Positions 1 to 12,493 of a DNA stretch of 64,000 nucleotides are shown piece by piece. Position 1 is the first letter of the stretch, and every line of letters starts with the position of its first letter. The stretch lies in assembly GCA_003255065.1 (NCBI GenBank), contig QAOA01001034.1:151779-215778 (forward strand), written 5' to 3'. A program made the translations under genes and the position numbers. Source of the DNA: Cercis canadensis. Taxonomy: Eukaryota; Streptophyta; Magnoliopsida; Fabales; Fabaceae. The notes beneath the pieces were generated by a model that saw only the letters and a list, made by a program, of their open reading frames with translations, was not told where the DNA came from and searched no databases.

Positions 1-80
1 AGGTTTCTGAGGTGACCCATTCTCTTCCTTTGTTTTTTTTTTCCCTTTTAATTTTTGTCGAATATTTTCTTTATCTATAG

Positions 81-142
81 AATACAATAGTACAAGACCT
101 GAAATTGCAGAGTCAATGCGAAAACTGAAGCTTCTTGCCTAA
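81..142 (+). CDS. Last exon of a gene entering from the left edge (partial)
   Basis: A 62-base stretch follows a good acceptor (TTTATCTATAG ending at 80). In the frame starting at 83 it reads YNSTRPEIAESMRKLKLLA and then stops at 140-142. Bases 1-8 (AGGTTTCT) fit a splice donor after base 2, which would leave a 78-base intron at 3-80, a usual size for plants. I infer that the window opens at the very end of the penultimate exon and that this is the C-terminus of a plus-strand protein. The peptide is basic and I do not recognise the family. No other exon is visible, so this rests only on splice signals and an open frame. Confidence 0.42.
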
Positions 143-761
143 TGAAGTTCCAGCAAAACAACTGGATTCGTCTCTATCGAAGTGGACCAAAGCCTTTGCA
201 GGTGACAGTTTTTGCTTGTTTTTACCCTTCAATGCATTGGAATTGCTACTCGAGGTCCCTCAAAAACAGAGATAAAACGTTCACATATTTTATGCTAAAA
301 ACGATACAGTGTTTTTTTTCCCCCCTCCTTATAGACCCTACAAAGTTCACGTGCTCTCTCACAATCCCAAAAACAGAGAAACAAAGAAACACTAGAAAAA
401 TTAAGAGCTTGTTCTCTACTGCTATGTGGAAATGCAACAACTTTTCTCACAAAAAACAAGCACAAACAAATGGAAACAAATCTTGCATTTTCCCTAATGT
501 AAAATGTAACTGGTAAGAAGGGAAGGTAAAAGTAAGAATTTGAGTAGGCATGGGCGTGACTTGGATTCACGAGCCATGGCCATGCCTGCAAAAGAGAAAG
601 TAGTAATTCTAGCTTTCTCCCTCTGCTACAGCTACTACTTTCGTTCTAACCAGTCACCCGTAGTACTATTATATTCACAAAAATACCCACATAAGGAGAT
701 AAACCAAAAGCAAAAGAACAAAAGCTTTGACAGTCTAATTAAGCCATGGATGATGGATGGT
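143..761. other. Intergenic, between convergent genes
   Basis: Probable 3' flanks of the gene ending at 142 and of the minus-strand gene ending at 762. The open frames here are short and have no recognisable family. No repeat seen. Confidence 0.5.
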
Positions 762-1655
762 TCACCATGAAGGAGAGGTACAAGGAGAAGCAGAAGATGA
801 CGATGAAAGGCCATTGTTACTATGGGAATCACTGCCTGAAGTGCCCAAGGACCTGGCATCTCTAAGAGAAACAGAGCAACCCTCTGCAGGGAGTTTCTTC
901 ATTGGTGTCAATGGAGGTGTATATGGAGGTGATTGAGGACTAGAACTAGAAGGGGATCCCTGAGCTGCATCATCCTCACCTGAAGAACAACTTCTTTCCA
1001 AACGCGAAGGAGAAGTGTCTGGTGTTTCAAATGGGGTATTTGGGTTGCTTTCTTCATTTTCATAAATGGGATTCGAAATGTAAACGAGGTGTTCCCCAGC
1101 ACTAGAAGATTTATCAGGACAGATAGTTGCAGCACTAGCTCTAGCTTGAAGTGGGTCATGTTCAATTGGCTTTGAGAGAGTTTTAGATATGAAGGATGGT
1201 GGTGGTGGGGAAGAAGCAGAGAGAAGTCCAATCTGACGTGGGCTAGCATTTGAATTTGATTCTTGGGTTTGGATTTGAATAACCTGATGAAGCTCAGAAT
1301 GCTGCTTCTTTGGCTCAGCCATGTCTTCTTTGGTAACAACTTCAGGGAAGAGGAAGCTTCTTGGTGCTTGGAGGACTCCTTGAGCATAAATTCTACTGAA
1401 TAGAGAAGGAGGCGATAGCTCTTGGAGAAATGAGGCTTGTGAAGGTGAAGCATTGGCTATGGTTGTTGTGGGTGTTTGGATGGGAATAGTGTTGGAGTTG
1501 GAGTTGGAGTTGGTGTTTCTGAGCTGACGACGGCGGCGGAGTAAGAGAGAACAGTAGAGCTCAGCTAGCAGCACTAGTATTAGGCCTAGCACCACCGCAA
1601 GGCTCACCACCATTACCAAAGTAGCACCCATAATCACTTTGGATGTGCCCTTCAT
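762..1655 (-). CDS. Intronless single-pass membrane protein, function unknown
   Basis: An uninterrupted frame encodes 297 residues. I chose the ATG at 1655 (MKGTSKVIMG) because the longer in-frame extension upstream reads like 5' leader, and because the transmembrane segment then sits at the N-terminus. Residues about 8-33 are strongly hydrophobic (VMVVSLAVVLGLILVLLAEL) and are followed by a basic stop-transfer LLLRRRRQLR. The rest is low-complexity: Asn/Ser/Thr/Pro-rich, with a central block (SPPSLFSRIYAQGVLQAPRS, then FLFP) that I infer to be the conserved core of a plant-only family. The C-terminal part is Ser/Pro-rich (TPPLTPMKK) and probably disordered. A short luminal or external N-terminus and a long cytosolic tail are expected. 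No catalytic motif is visible and I do not assign a function. An E2F-like site lies about 110 bases upstream. Confidence 0.72.
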   Translation of the reverse strand: MKGTSKVIMGATLVMVVSLAVVLGLILVLLAELYCSLLLRRRRQLRNTNSNSNSNTIPIQTPTTTIANASPSQASFLQELSPPSLFSRIYAQGVLQAPRSFLFPEVVTKEDMAEPKKQHSELHQVIQIQTQESNSNASPRQIGLLSASSPPPPSFISKTLSKPIEHDPLQARASAATICPDKSSSAGEHLVYISNPIYENEESNPNTPFETPDTSPSRLERSCSSGEDDAAQGSPSSSSPQSPPYTPPLTPMKKLPAEGCSVSLRDARSLGTSGSDSHSNNGLSSSSSASPCTSPSW

Positions 1656-1763
1656 CTCTCTGCCCCTTTCTCTGTTTCTCTGCTCTGTGTCTGTTTCTGT
1701 CTGCAACAAGAGAGAAATGTGGCGGTAAAAAGAGGCACAGTAATATATGGCGGGTGAGCCCTT

Positions 1764-1775
1764 TTTGGCGGGAAA
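1764..1775 (-). promoter_or_regulatory. E2F-like site upstream of the membrane-protein gene
   Basis: TTTGGCGGGAAA (TTTCCCGCCAAA on the minus strand) fits the E2F consensus TTTSSCGC on both strands. It lies about 110 bases upstream of the minus-strand start at 1655. A TATA-like CCATATATTA lies between them at about 1741-1750. E2F control is an inference from sequence alone. Confidence 0.35.
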
Positions 1776-1933
1776 CAGTCCTTTATTTACCTTTAACAAG
1801 GAATGGAGAGATGGATGCGAATCTTGAAAAGGGCACTGGTCCTAGGGAATGCCAAGGCTTTTGTTCTGAACTGATCAAGAGCTGGAACCTGGAGAAACAT
1901 CTGACACCTCGAGGTCAGAATTGTCATTTCAAT

Positions 1934-1966
1934 TACTCCCTCCGTTTCTTGAGAACGGAGGGAGTA
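1934..1966. mobile_element. Stowaway-like terminal repeat pair flanked by TA (excision scar or hairpin remnant)
   Basis: TA, then CTCCCTCCGTT, a 7-base spacer, AACGGAGGGAG, then TA. CTCCCTCCG is the canonical Stowaway (Tc1/mariner MITE) end, and Stowaway inserts at TA. Here both ends are present but almost nothing remains between them. Confidence 0.6.
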
Positions 1967-2555
1967 GTTTACCATGATCACGGCAATAGTATTCAGTATT
2001 CACCTGGCATTCTTCCGTTCCGTTCCGTCCGCCACATTCATTGTTCCAATATTAATTTTGTAAACAAAAAAAAGTAAAATAAAGGGACTTGCACAACCGT
2101 AATTCATCACTGTAAAATAAGAATAAGAATTCAACCAATAGAGTTTTAATCACCATCAGGTGTGGGAAAAGGGAATGAGTAAGAACTCTTATTCAATATC
2201 TGCTATCTCAACTTCTTTTATCCTCAAATTGTTTGTGGAAAGTAGACACCATCAATTTTTTTTTTACAAACACTTTTATAATCATACAAGGAAAAAAAAG
2301 TTGGATTAATATTGCGTATAAACTATAATAGCCTTAGTAATTTAATGACAGTAACTATTATTGTCAACGCAGGGCAACCATCAATGATGACTGAAAGGCT
2401 AAAAGTCCAGCTGCGGAGTAGAAGTCAACAGTTTGCACTTAAAGCACCACCGTGCAATCTTTCTTCAATGACACCACCAGGATATGAGAAACGCATGAAA
2501 ATCATAATGATTGCAATGATGCCGGTAAAGAAGCATTTATGTATTGCTCTGCTCT
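1967..2555. other. Intergenic / 3' flank of the IST1-like gene
   Basis: AT-rich. The part near 2400-2555 probably holds the 3' UTR of the minus-strand gene. No other feature seen. Confidence 0.4.
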
Positions 2556-5500
2556 TTATCTTCCTCTCAAGGCTGCAAACCTGGCAGCCAAATCATCATA
2601 GTCTGGCAATTTAGGATGCACATGCTTGGCTTCATTTGATCTATCTGGCTGAAATGAAGCAGCGCGAGTAAATACTTTGTTTATTTCAGCTGAAGTTTGT
2701 TGACGAGGAAGGGAAACTGATCGGGATGGAAGAGTAACATTATCTGGTGTCTCATCAGGCCCCTCTGTGCTTCCATTCTTTAAGGATTCGCCAGCTGAGT
2801 TATCCATTTGATGTGGATGACGACTTTTAGACTTTCTTCTTGCCTTTTCAGGGACCGGTATCGATGGTTTTTTACTATAATGGATCAGTAATTTATCTAT
2901 TATCCTTTCCTCTTCATCATTTCGAGACTGCTCGACGTCAAACAGGATTTGCAGGCCACGTCTGGAGTCATCTCGTTTCCTGCTCCTTGATTTTCTTGTT
3001 GCAACTCCAGTATCTTCAATACTAGCATCGCTGTGACTAGATCGTGATTTTGAGTGCTTCTGTCTCATAGATTTTGGTTTTGATAACACAGGGACTTCTG
3101 TAGCATCTTCATTAACAGAGAGATCCTTTTCATGATTGTGCCTACTTTGTCTTGCATGTCTACTGGCCTGCCTCTCCTGGTCATGATTATTCAAACCTAA
3201 TTGGATCCTCTCTGATGCAGAAGCCGCATCAGGCTTGTCATGTACTGAAGGAGATCTAGGGATGCCATCACTGTCAACAAGTGAAGATACTGCATTGGCT
3301 CCGTATGTGTTGCTCTTCTGTTTAGAATTAGGTTTAACATAAGGAGGAGGGAGGGCATTATTGTAGTAAGGCTTCACCCTAGGTGTTTCATCCTTCTGAA
3401 CTTTCCTCTCAGGTAGGCCACCATGATTAACAGCAAATGGCTCATTGGCGCTGCTCTTTAAACGCAATCCTCCATGACTAGAAGTAAAATCTCGCACCCC
3501 AGAAGTTGCAGTATCCTGGCTTTCTGTTTGAGGAGTGATATTCCCCCTACTATCGCGCAGCTTGGAACCACCTTCAAATTGTTCTGCTCTTCTATCCTGG
3601 GATGAACTACCTAGTTCAATTGGTTTTAGCATACTACCCTCCTTCCAATAGCCTCTGTCACTCTTCATAGCAGCAACTTCTTGCCTTCCTGGAAAAGGAT
3701 TGTCTTGGCTATCCCTTTTCATAATGACTTCATCACAACCATTTAGTGGCTTGAATCCATTTTTAGGAAGTTTGGATCTAGACTGAAGATCATGATCATC
3801 TCTTCTTGAGACAACAGCTTCATTGCCATTGTGAAATCTGTGCCTATCATTAGGATGTTCAGGACTTTTTTCTAACAAAACATCATACTTGACTCCTTTT
3901 TGGGTAGCATCATTCCTTTGTGATCGCTTAATATCAGTCATATGGTTAGAATTACACGTCTTGTGCTGCAATAGTCAAATATATAAGAAGTGGTTTCAAC
4001 GTTAGATACATTCTCCAGCAGGTTTGGGATCTGGAAACTAAGAAACAATTTGCAGGAAAGTTGTTTTATGAAACTGGCAAAATATTCAGTTTGACAAGGA
4101 GGCTAGTCAAAAAATGAAAAAGAAATGTAGATGACAACACCTGTGCAAATGGAGAGGGATTAGACATCCTCTGTTCAAAAGCCTTGGAGTCCCACTTTAT
4201 TGAAAACTCTAATGCAATATCCTGCATCAAGTGGACCTTCTTCTCCAATGTAGGAGACCTCGAATTCATATTTGCAGAAAACTGATAAAAGGCCATTTCA
4301 TCAGTTCAGGAACATGTCATAAATATACAGAACTCTAAAATTTACAAGTTTATGAATAGTGACCTCTTGATTCACGTAATATTCCAGGGAATTCCCATAT
4401 CTCTCCTGAAACATTTGCCTCAGGTCACGCAATTCTGGTAGATCAGAAAATCTAGCAGCAGCAAACATCAGAGATGCTACAGCTTCCCTGCATTCCTCAG
4501 GGCATCCACTGCAAAAGAAATGCACACAGTTAATGCGTGTTGGTTATTCTGGTTTGACAATTGATACATGAGGAAAAGTTTGAAATAGCTACCCAAACCC
4601 TCGCAATTAGTGTCATACTACAGTTGCCCAAGCAATTTAGGTCAAGCAACAAAGAAACGAGAGAGAAGTTCATTTCACTATTCCATAGTTAAAACAAACA
4701 ACATGCCTACTGCCCCACACCCATCAGAAGAATAACACAGAGAGGAAATGATTTCATAGTTTGGCTAAGAATCAAATAATCAGCTTATAACAATTAAGAC
4801 AAACTACAGTACTTTTCATACATTTTTTACAACCTAGGCATTAAATTTCTCCCTCCAGTAGAAGTTTCCTTGGTCATGCTTTTTACCTTTCTCCTTCTCA
4901 CAAGTATATCATCAAGCATTCTTTTATACAAAGTCTAGATACATAAATTTGAGCATATAACCTTGAGTGTTGAAAATCGAATTCAAAGTAATAATAAAAG
5001 GCCTGATTATCACAAGAAAAATTCAAGTGAAATTTGGGTTTTGACCAGATATTGATTATTTACTGAAATCGTGATAAAATTATTACATCATCATTTCAGA
5101 TAATTATGCACCAAGGGCATAAAGACTACACACCCACAGAAATGTTCAGCTGATTACATGCAGAATCTGTCCATGCAAACACATGTATTTATGGTGTAAT
5201 ACTGATGACCACTAACTCTGAGTTGTTTCAGAAATAATGACGAAGTGTCATATGTTGAAAACATATGTCTCCAAGAATGATACATTTTCTGCAATTTAGT
5301 TTCCATGCAAGGAGGAAAAAGTTAAGAAGTTGGTAAGATACAATCAAAAGATAGTCTAGTACTGTTTATATGCATAGAAACTAATCTTTTTGTAAGCATG
5401 CATATATAACTTGCTTGCACAATGATTCCTTTATCCTAGGAAGCACATACAACCATTGCAAATAAGCTTTTTCTTTCTACTGTTGGGCTTGAAACAACTT

Positions 5501-6731
5501 GGATAAACCTCCAAAAAGAAACTTAGGAGACTTATTTGATGTTGATGTAGAAAATAAAGTGAACATTAGACAACAGTTTGAAAATTTTGTAACTGAACCA
5601 ACCAATATATGAACATTGAAATGGCTATAGGGTTTAAGATGAAAGAATTAGGTGTGATTAGCAGTGATTTAGAATGGGGAATCATGAGAAGATAAAAACT
5701 AAAAGAGAATAAATGAAAATAGAAACGTAACTCAGCTAGGAACACTTTGAAGATTAAGACTGGGAACAGTGCAAACAGTTTATGACCACAGAATACAAAA
5801 AAGAAATGGCATAATTCAGAAGCAACGGAAATGGAATAAGCACAAACCACACAGACAGATATTCATACCTCAGTTTCTGCAACACTGAGAGGTGCTTCGA
5901 CACAAAGTCACATGATTGCTCAATAAAATCATAACAAGATGACATTGTCAATTCACTTAGAAGTCCTTCAGCCTGTTCCATCACCTCGCAGGAAAGAAAA
6001 CATTTAATTGAAAACATATCTTAGGGCATAAAAAGGAGTTATAGGCACAATTGAAAGTCGCATGAGTCATAAGTTACTATTTAATGAAAGAAGAATAGGA
6101 GATAGAAATTAGAAATTCATCCTTGAGATACTTCATCCCCCATAAACCCATGCCAAATAACTAAACAGAGAGAAACAGTACCAACTCATGTTCCCTTGTC
6201 ATTCCTTCTTTTCTATTTTGGTTGGTATAAGCTAAAAAGAAGATTTCAAAAATTATCAGAGTGCAAACTGCAACTACAAAAAAATATTATAGCGAAACGA
6301 AAATTGGCATGCTCTTTTCAGGGCAACCAAAAAAATTAGCAGAAATGAAAGATCTAGAAGGAAAGCATTCATCGCATAGATCGAGTTGAGAGAAGAATCT
6401 AATACAACCGAATCCAAAAATTACACGAATAAAAACATATGAATTACCCTTTTATAGGCATTGATATCGAGACCATTCGCCAGCAGATCAGCTATGTCTT
6501 TCTTCAGAAACTTCTCCGTCGCCTTCCTCTTCCTCCTTATCACATCGATCCGACTCTTGGTCAATTTGATCAACGATTTACTGCCAAAATGGAAAACATG
6601 AAAAACTACATTCTCGTACTCCTCCACACCTACTTCATCAGAAACCAAAGACTATAACGAAGAAACAAACACAGAGATCATAGTACAAACCATTTAGCGG
6701 CGAACCCTCGGCCAAGTATCCCATCCAACAT
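2556..6731 (-). CDS. ISTL: IST1-like protein (ESCRT-III associated regulator of Vps4)
   Basis: Six exons join in frame to 657 residues: 6731-6691, 6580-6448, 5972-5869, 4508-4364, 4281-4141, 3965-2556. All junctions are GT-AG. The N-terminal ~170 residues are the IST1 domain: MLDGILGRGFAAKC, then KSLIKLTKSRIDVIRRKRKA, DIADLLANGLDINAYKRAEG, CPEECREAVASLMFAAARFS, and LMQDIALEFSIKWDSKAFEQ. This is the family signature of an ESCRT-III-like four-helix fold that binds Vps4/SKD1 and CHMP1 during multivesicular-body sorting. The last exon encodes a 469-residue polar, Ser/Lys/Arg-rich tail with no domain I recognise, ending PDYDDLAARFAALRGR. That closing motif (FAALR) recurs in plant IST1-like proteins. 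The long tail is typical of the longer plant paralogues. The start is certain because MLDGILGRGFAAK is the family N-terminus. Expected location is cytosol and endosomes. Confidence 0.93.
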
Positions 6732-9513
6732 GTTGGATCTCTGACTCTGTTGGACTCGGTAGTTCGACTCAGTAGAGAACAATTTAACTCGGCAGCTCAA
6801 AATGTGAGATTCGCCATTGACGAAGCAATATATCAGAGAGCAATAGCACAGAGCTCTATGTAGAAGACGAAGAAGGAAGTGGCAGTGACAGAGAGGGAAA
6901 GAAATTTTTATTAAATGGAAAAAAAAAAAATCCGAATTAAGAAAAGGTTCTTTCTGATGCCGCTTCAGTGGGTCGGACACTTTTTCAAACGAGTGACAAC
7001 TGGCGGTTTTACGATAATATCCTTTGGCTTTTGCTATTAAACAACGGTGGGATTGATCGCGTGAACGTTACAGGGGTATTTTAGGAAGAACGGAGGGTTA
7101 TATTGGGATGCAGACGAGCACGCGAGTTTGGATGGTGTAGAAAGATGGTGGCCCCTAGATTTATAGACTTTTTTTGATGTGGAAAAAGTAGTGGTCGGTA
7201 GAGATCTAAAGGAATTGGTATCAGAATTCCGAGTCGTGCTGAGCTGGATCGCAAGGTGTTGACGTAGATCAAGTGTCCGCTATTGCCTACGGATAAAAAC
7301 GGATTAGGTTTCAGAGCCGTTGTGTCAGTGGGGAGATGTTGTAACCGCCGTTTTAACGGTTTAACCTGAACCAGCAATTTTTGTCTAGGATTTTTTTGGA
7401 AATAAAAAAGAAATATATTATCTTACCCTATATATATAATTATTTCTTCATAATACACTACAGGAGAATGCATGCATAATATTGGAAAAGTTTGTAGTAT
7501 TAATATTCCCAATAGAATTTCCTAATAGCCTGCTTAAGAAAATTAGGATAGTATAAAATAAATTTATTTATTTTTAGTTATGATTCTGAATTTGAATACG
7601 AAATCCACAAATTTTGAATATAATTTTAATATCACTTAACTATAAACATTTTGATTTTTCCTACTAAATCCAGCTATATATTTAAGAACCTTTCAACAAA
7701 TAAAAAAGAAAAAGATTGGAGAACATCCAGTCATGAATATACCCAAAATTTGTCACTATCAACATTCAATATAGTTATCAAGCTTGTTACCAATGTTTCA
7801 TCTAAATTTTTATTGGTGATTTTGACTTGTTGATTAAAAAAAGGAAATCAGACAGCTATATATTAACATGAATTGGTTTGTCAATTAATATGAGAGTTAA
7901 TTTAATTATCCTAGTTGAAGCTAATAAGCTAATTATTATATGTATTTTGTTTGATTAGCTATATACATATTATTAAACAAAAATAGCAAAAGAAAATTTT
8001 AGAAAGAAGTATAATATTAGGTTGGACATGATGCGAAGATTAGACCAACTGACCAACCAATCTCCCTTTTTTCAACTGAAATCTACTTCCAAGTGTTAGT
8101 TACAACTTACAACAGCATTAATATTATTAATTCATATTTTTTGAGCAAATTCTATTGGTGCACAGTAATGCATCAATGTTTGGACAAGAAAATCAATATT
8201 ATAATAAAGAATGAGGGGAATATGAATACAAAGCAGACAAAGGAGTCTAATTTACAGTGTCTTCTGTCTGAAATTAAATTTAACCCAAGAACATGCTTGA
8301 TTTTAATTTTTGGATGAAATTAAATTTATTAAATTTGAGATGAGCGGGATCTTACAATAAAAATATTTATAGTTATAATTTTATGTGATAGAGCGCTTTA
8401 AAATTTTCTTTTTTACAATGCAAAAATCTTGTGACTATCAATTACAAAAGTAATTAATATTATTTTTTTCAAAAATTTTAATGGCTCTGATGGAATCCTC
8501 GTTAGTTTTCCTTTGGTATGAGAAAAACAAAGAGTTTATATATTTGCTAGAGCTTAAAGTGGTAAGGTAAAAAATAAATGGATTGAAAATGTAAATGGTT
8601 TTATACTTCTTTGTATGAGAAAAACAAAGAAATTGAATATGACATGCAACATCTTATCATCATTTTATTCTTATTTAAACTTTTTAGACCAAATACGCCT
8701 TAAAGGATCAAGTTCAAGAATAAAACTAATTGTAATAGGCTTCTTCTTTTTTTATGTAGGTTATCTTTTCATGATTTGACTCTATCCTGTTTTAGTGAGA
8801 TTTAAACAGATCGTATTTATGATAAAATACCCATATTTAACTATTGAAGAGTTACCTCACATTATGTTTAGGATTTAAAATGAAACAAAGAAAAGGACAC
8901 AAAAGATAAGAGAATAGAAGGGAAGGAGGGGATTATGAATAATTACTCTCTATCCTTTGTTTAGATGAGTAAGGGAAAGCAAAGGGAGAGAGAACATTCC
9001 TTTTAGGGGAACTATAAAAATAAACTTTAAAGGGGATTGAAGAGATTTGAGGAGTTAACTCTATATCTTTCCTTTCCCTTCCACTTTTTAAGAAAACTCC
9101 CAAATAAGGGAAAGATTGGAAGTTAACCCCTCGTTTCCTCTCCTTCAAAACTCCCCAAATATAGCCTTAAGAACAATTGCAATACGCTCTAATTAACTGG
9201 GTTCCTTGCTTGTATTTGAGGGAAGGATTAATTGTCAATGAGCAACCTGTTAATGGCCTTAATAGGTTGATGTTTCAATATCTGAATCTGATTGTTGTAA
9301 GGAGGAACAATCATGGAATAAATGGCCCTAAGTTGAAAGGTTTACACCCTATTTGACTAACTTTTTTTTTTATCTAATTAAGTGAGAGAGAGAAGAGTCC
9401 AATTAATCCTAAAAGTTTAATCTGCCCTGTTATGAATTTTTATGATTCTATTATGCATGATTCATCTGGTTTTGAATGTTGCATTAATTTTATGAGCACA
9501 TTAATAATATTAA
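6732..9513. other. Long AT-rich intergenic stretch
   Basis: The first ~300 bases are probably promoter and 5' UTR of the IST1-like gene. The region from 7380 is AT-rich with no supportable gene. About 8880-9170 is a strand-biased tract of short purine blocks and their complements (GGAAGGAGGGG, then TTCCTTTCCCTTCC), suggestive of an old MITE, but I could not fix its ends. Confidence 0.5.
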
Positions 9514-10278
9514 GGCTTAATTATAATTTTGGTTTCTCTATTTTAACAAAGTAAACGATTTGGTTCCCCTTTTTTAAAAAATGAACGATTTAATTTCTAT
9601 ATTTTGACAAAAGTTACAATTTTGGTCCATCCATCTCTAAGATGAAAATGTTGACGTGACAATAAAAATTTATTATTTTAATATGATTAAGTCCAAAATA
9701 CCAAAACTAATATTAGGAAAAAAAAAAAAAAACTCTCATTTTTTCAATTCACAGGTCCATATCAAGGCTTAAAAGTCTCTAAATCACAATTACACCGTTT
9801 AGATTATAGATCTACATCTTAGAAATCTCACCAAATAATTTCAGTTTGATCCAACAGTGAATAACTTCGGATCGCTAGTTTGATGAAAACTACCAGAATA
9901 TAGAATCAAAGCCTATGTTTTGGTATTTTTCTGGCAGTTTTCATCAAATCGGCGTTTTAGAGTCATTCACTGTTGGATCAAGCTGCAATTTTGTGGGAAG
10001 GTTCCAAAGGTATGGATCTTGACTCTAAATGGTAGGATTTTGATTTTGAGACCTTTGAGCCTTGATTGGAAAAATGAGAACTTTTTTTTTTCTAAGGATA
10101 ATTTTGATATTTTGGGCTGAATCATATTAAAATAATAATTTCTTATTGCCATGTCAGCATTTCCGTTTATTTTTTAACGTTTGAAAGACGAAGAGACCAA
10201 AATTGCAACTTTTGTCAAGATAGAGATGTTAAATCATTCACTTTGTTAAAATAAGGAGACCAAAATTGTAATTGAACC
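9514..10278. mobile_element. Foldback MITE, family A, copy 1
   Basis: The whole segment is one large imperfect inverted repeat centred near 9910. GGCTTAATTATAATTTTGG at the left matches the complement of the right end (GGTTCAATTACAATTTTGG), and matching continues through both arms, including TGATCCAACAGTGAATRACT and GTTTGATGAAAACT. No transposase is encoded. Two further copies lie at 32571 and 33360. I could not resolve a clean target duplication here. Copy 2 has a near-perfect 9-base one, so Mutator-like is the best guess. Confidence 0.75.
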
Positions 10279-10530
10279 TAATATATTAATGCAGTTTGAC
10301 AGGGTTCATCAGAATTCTACTGCATCGTTATGTTTTTGCAGTGGTAACTATGTGGGGCAAACGCACTTGCAAATCTAGATGAACAGATATTGAGACGTGT
10401 AGTTCTTGATGTGATGTTGTTGATTAAAACAAACATAACAATTACTAATAACATCATATAATAAATTACGTGAATATAAAGTATCACTCACAATAATATC
10501 ACCGATGACTTGAATAACAATGGCATCAGC

Positions 10531-11175
10531 AATTGCAATTCCTCTATATGTCACAATGTACCAAAATGTTTTTCTTTTTTCTTTTCTGAAGAAAGAACTC
10601 TCGCATAGGAAAAATATAAACAAAAAAAAGAAGAAAGTGCTCTTCTTTCCAACTTCGCATATAATAAACTCACTACCAAGATCATGAAAAGGAAAAGGAA
10701 AAGGAAAATAATTTAAACTTAATCAAAATCTTGGGAATGTTAGTGATTCACCAAAAACAACTCATGAAATTGATAAGGAAATGGAAGAGGTAATTTCCTT
10801 GATCCAGCAACTCGTGGCGAACCATTCTTAGGAGAACGACACTCTGAGGNAATTGCAATTCCTCTATGTGTCACAATGTACCAAAATGTTTTTCTTTTTT
10901 CTTTTCTGAAGAAAGAACTCTCGCATAGGAAAAATATAAACAAAAAAAAGAAGGAAGTGCTCTTCTTTCCAACTTCGCATATAATAAACTCACTACCAAG
11001 ATCATGAAAAGGAAAAGGAAAAGGAAAAGGAAAATAATTTAAACTTAATCAAAATCTTGGGAATGTTAGTGATTCACCAAAAACAACTCATGAAATTGAT
11101 AAGGAAATGGAAGAGGTAATTTCCTTGATCCAGCAACTCGTGGCGAACCATTCTTAGGAGAACGACACTCTGAGG
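10531..11175. repeat. Direct duplication across an N join (probable assembly artefact)
   Basis: 10531-10849 (319 bases) and 10851-11175 (325 bases) are nearly identical and separated only by N at 10850. The length difference is one extra AAAAGG-type unit. This looks like two haplotype contigs joined end to end, not a biological tandem repeat. Confidence 0.85.
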
Positions 11176-12493
11176 GAGAAGACCACTGTAATATAGTAAA
11201 GTAGAGATTGATGTTGCAGGGTCACCAATTAGAGAAGATAGTAGCCTCACCAGTGATCCAAACATCAAAGGTGTAAGAGACTGCCACAATAACAAGATTG
11301 AGAATAAGAACAATTATTGCTTTAATAAACAAATTAACAAAGGAATTGGAAGAAAAATAAAAGAGAATCAATATTATACATACCATGGCCGTGGAGAAAA
11401 ACAAAAGAAGGTTTAGAGTCGAGAGAAAGAGAGAGGGATGATTGAGTTGATTTTGTTTTGTTTCTAGGTGTAGCAGTTCGTAGTATGACAACCAATATTC
11501 AGACCTACCCGTCAGTAATTGAAGTTCAAATTTGTAACCAAACAGTTTTGCTAGTTGACTGTGAACTTGAGAAAATGAAGACAAGACTCACAGAAAGTCA
11601 CGTGGCGTTTGCACAACCTGAGACGTAGAAAAGGTCAATTATCCCACCCAACAACGTGTTTTCGGGGGAAAAATGATAATACACACACCTGTCAAATTAA
11701 ATAAACATGCTAGTAGAAATTAATATGAACCAAATCCCATTAAATAAGTTGAAGTACGAGCCAAATCCCATTAAATAAAGTTCAAGTATGAGCCAAATCC
11801 CAACATTTATATTTGATCTTGACAGCATCGTTAACTTGGTAACTCCATACAAAGGCAAGGGCTAAAACGCGAGATTCAAAGTGAGTTTGGAACAAGTACA
11901 CAATGCTTTGTGCCCTACTTAGTTCTGTTTCATTCGCTGACAGATAGAGAGAAAACAAATGCAGGTGATATATGCTGAACTGAATCATATCTCTGCTTTC
12001 TTTGTCTGCAGCTCAAGGAAGCTTGACGCCTACTCAGCACTCACATTTCTCAATCCACCCAAACCCACAGTACAAATGCCATACTAATATGTTACAAAGG
12101 TGATTATTTTCAAAACAAGTTCCGGCTTATACTTTTGAATGATGAGCACATGATAGTATGGTTTCCAAGTTTGAAGATTCATCCAAACAAAAGAGAGATT
12201 GGGGAAAGAAAGAGAAGGAGAAGCAGTTAAGCCACCTTACCAGGAAAAACCGTCATAAGTAATTCTCTTACAAATATTTAAGTGTACTAGAGCGAGAATT
12301 GTATCTATTTAAAGGTTTGCACAACTCTTTCGGCCAAAACTGGGAGGTGTTGCTTGACTAGTAGTCTAACTCATAAAACAATTACATTATGATGCATGCT
12401 CTACAAAAATTCATCGGAAGTGATTATTTAACTGCACTAAACATATCAAAACAAAATTGATAAAGTGGCTCAGAGCCACCACTAACAGAACAA
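11176..12493. other. Intergenic; unrecognised open frame 11222-11584 (-)
   Basis: A 120-codon minus-strand frame (11222-11584) has a hydrophobic stretch (FVNLFIKAIIVLILNLVIVA) and could be a remnant of a membrane-protein gene. I do not recognise it and see no supporting exons. Otherwise AT-rich. The part next to 12494 is probably 3' UTR of the next gene. Confidence 0.3.

Noticed and set aside
11222-11584. 120-codon minus-strand frame with a hydrophobic segment
   Set aside because: It lies beside an assembly artefact, has no recognisable family, and no exons extend it. Noted but not called as a gene.
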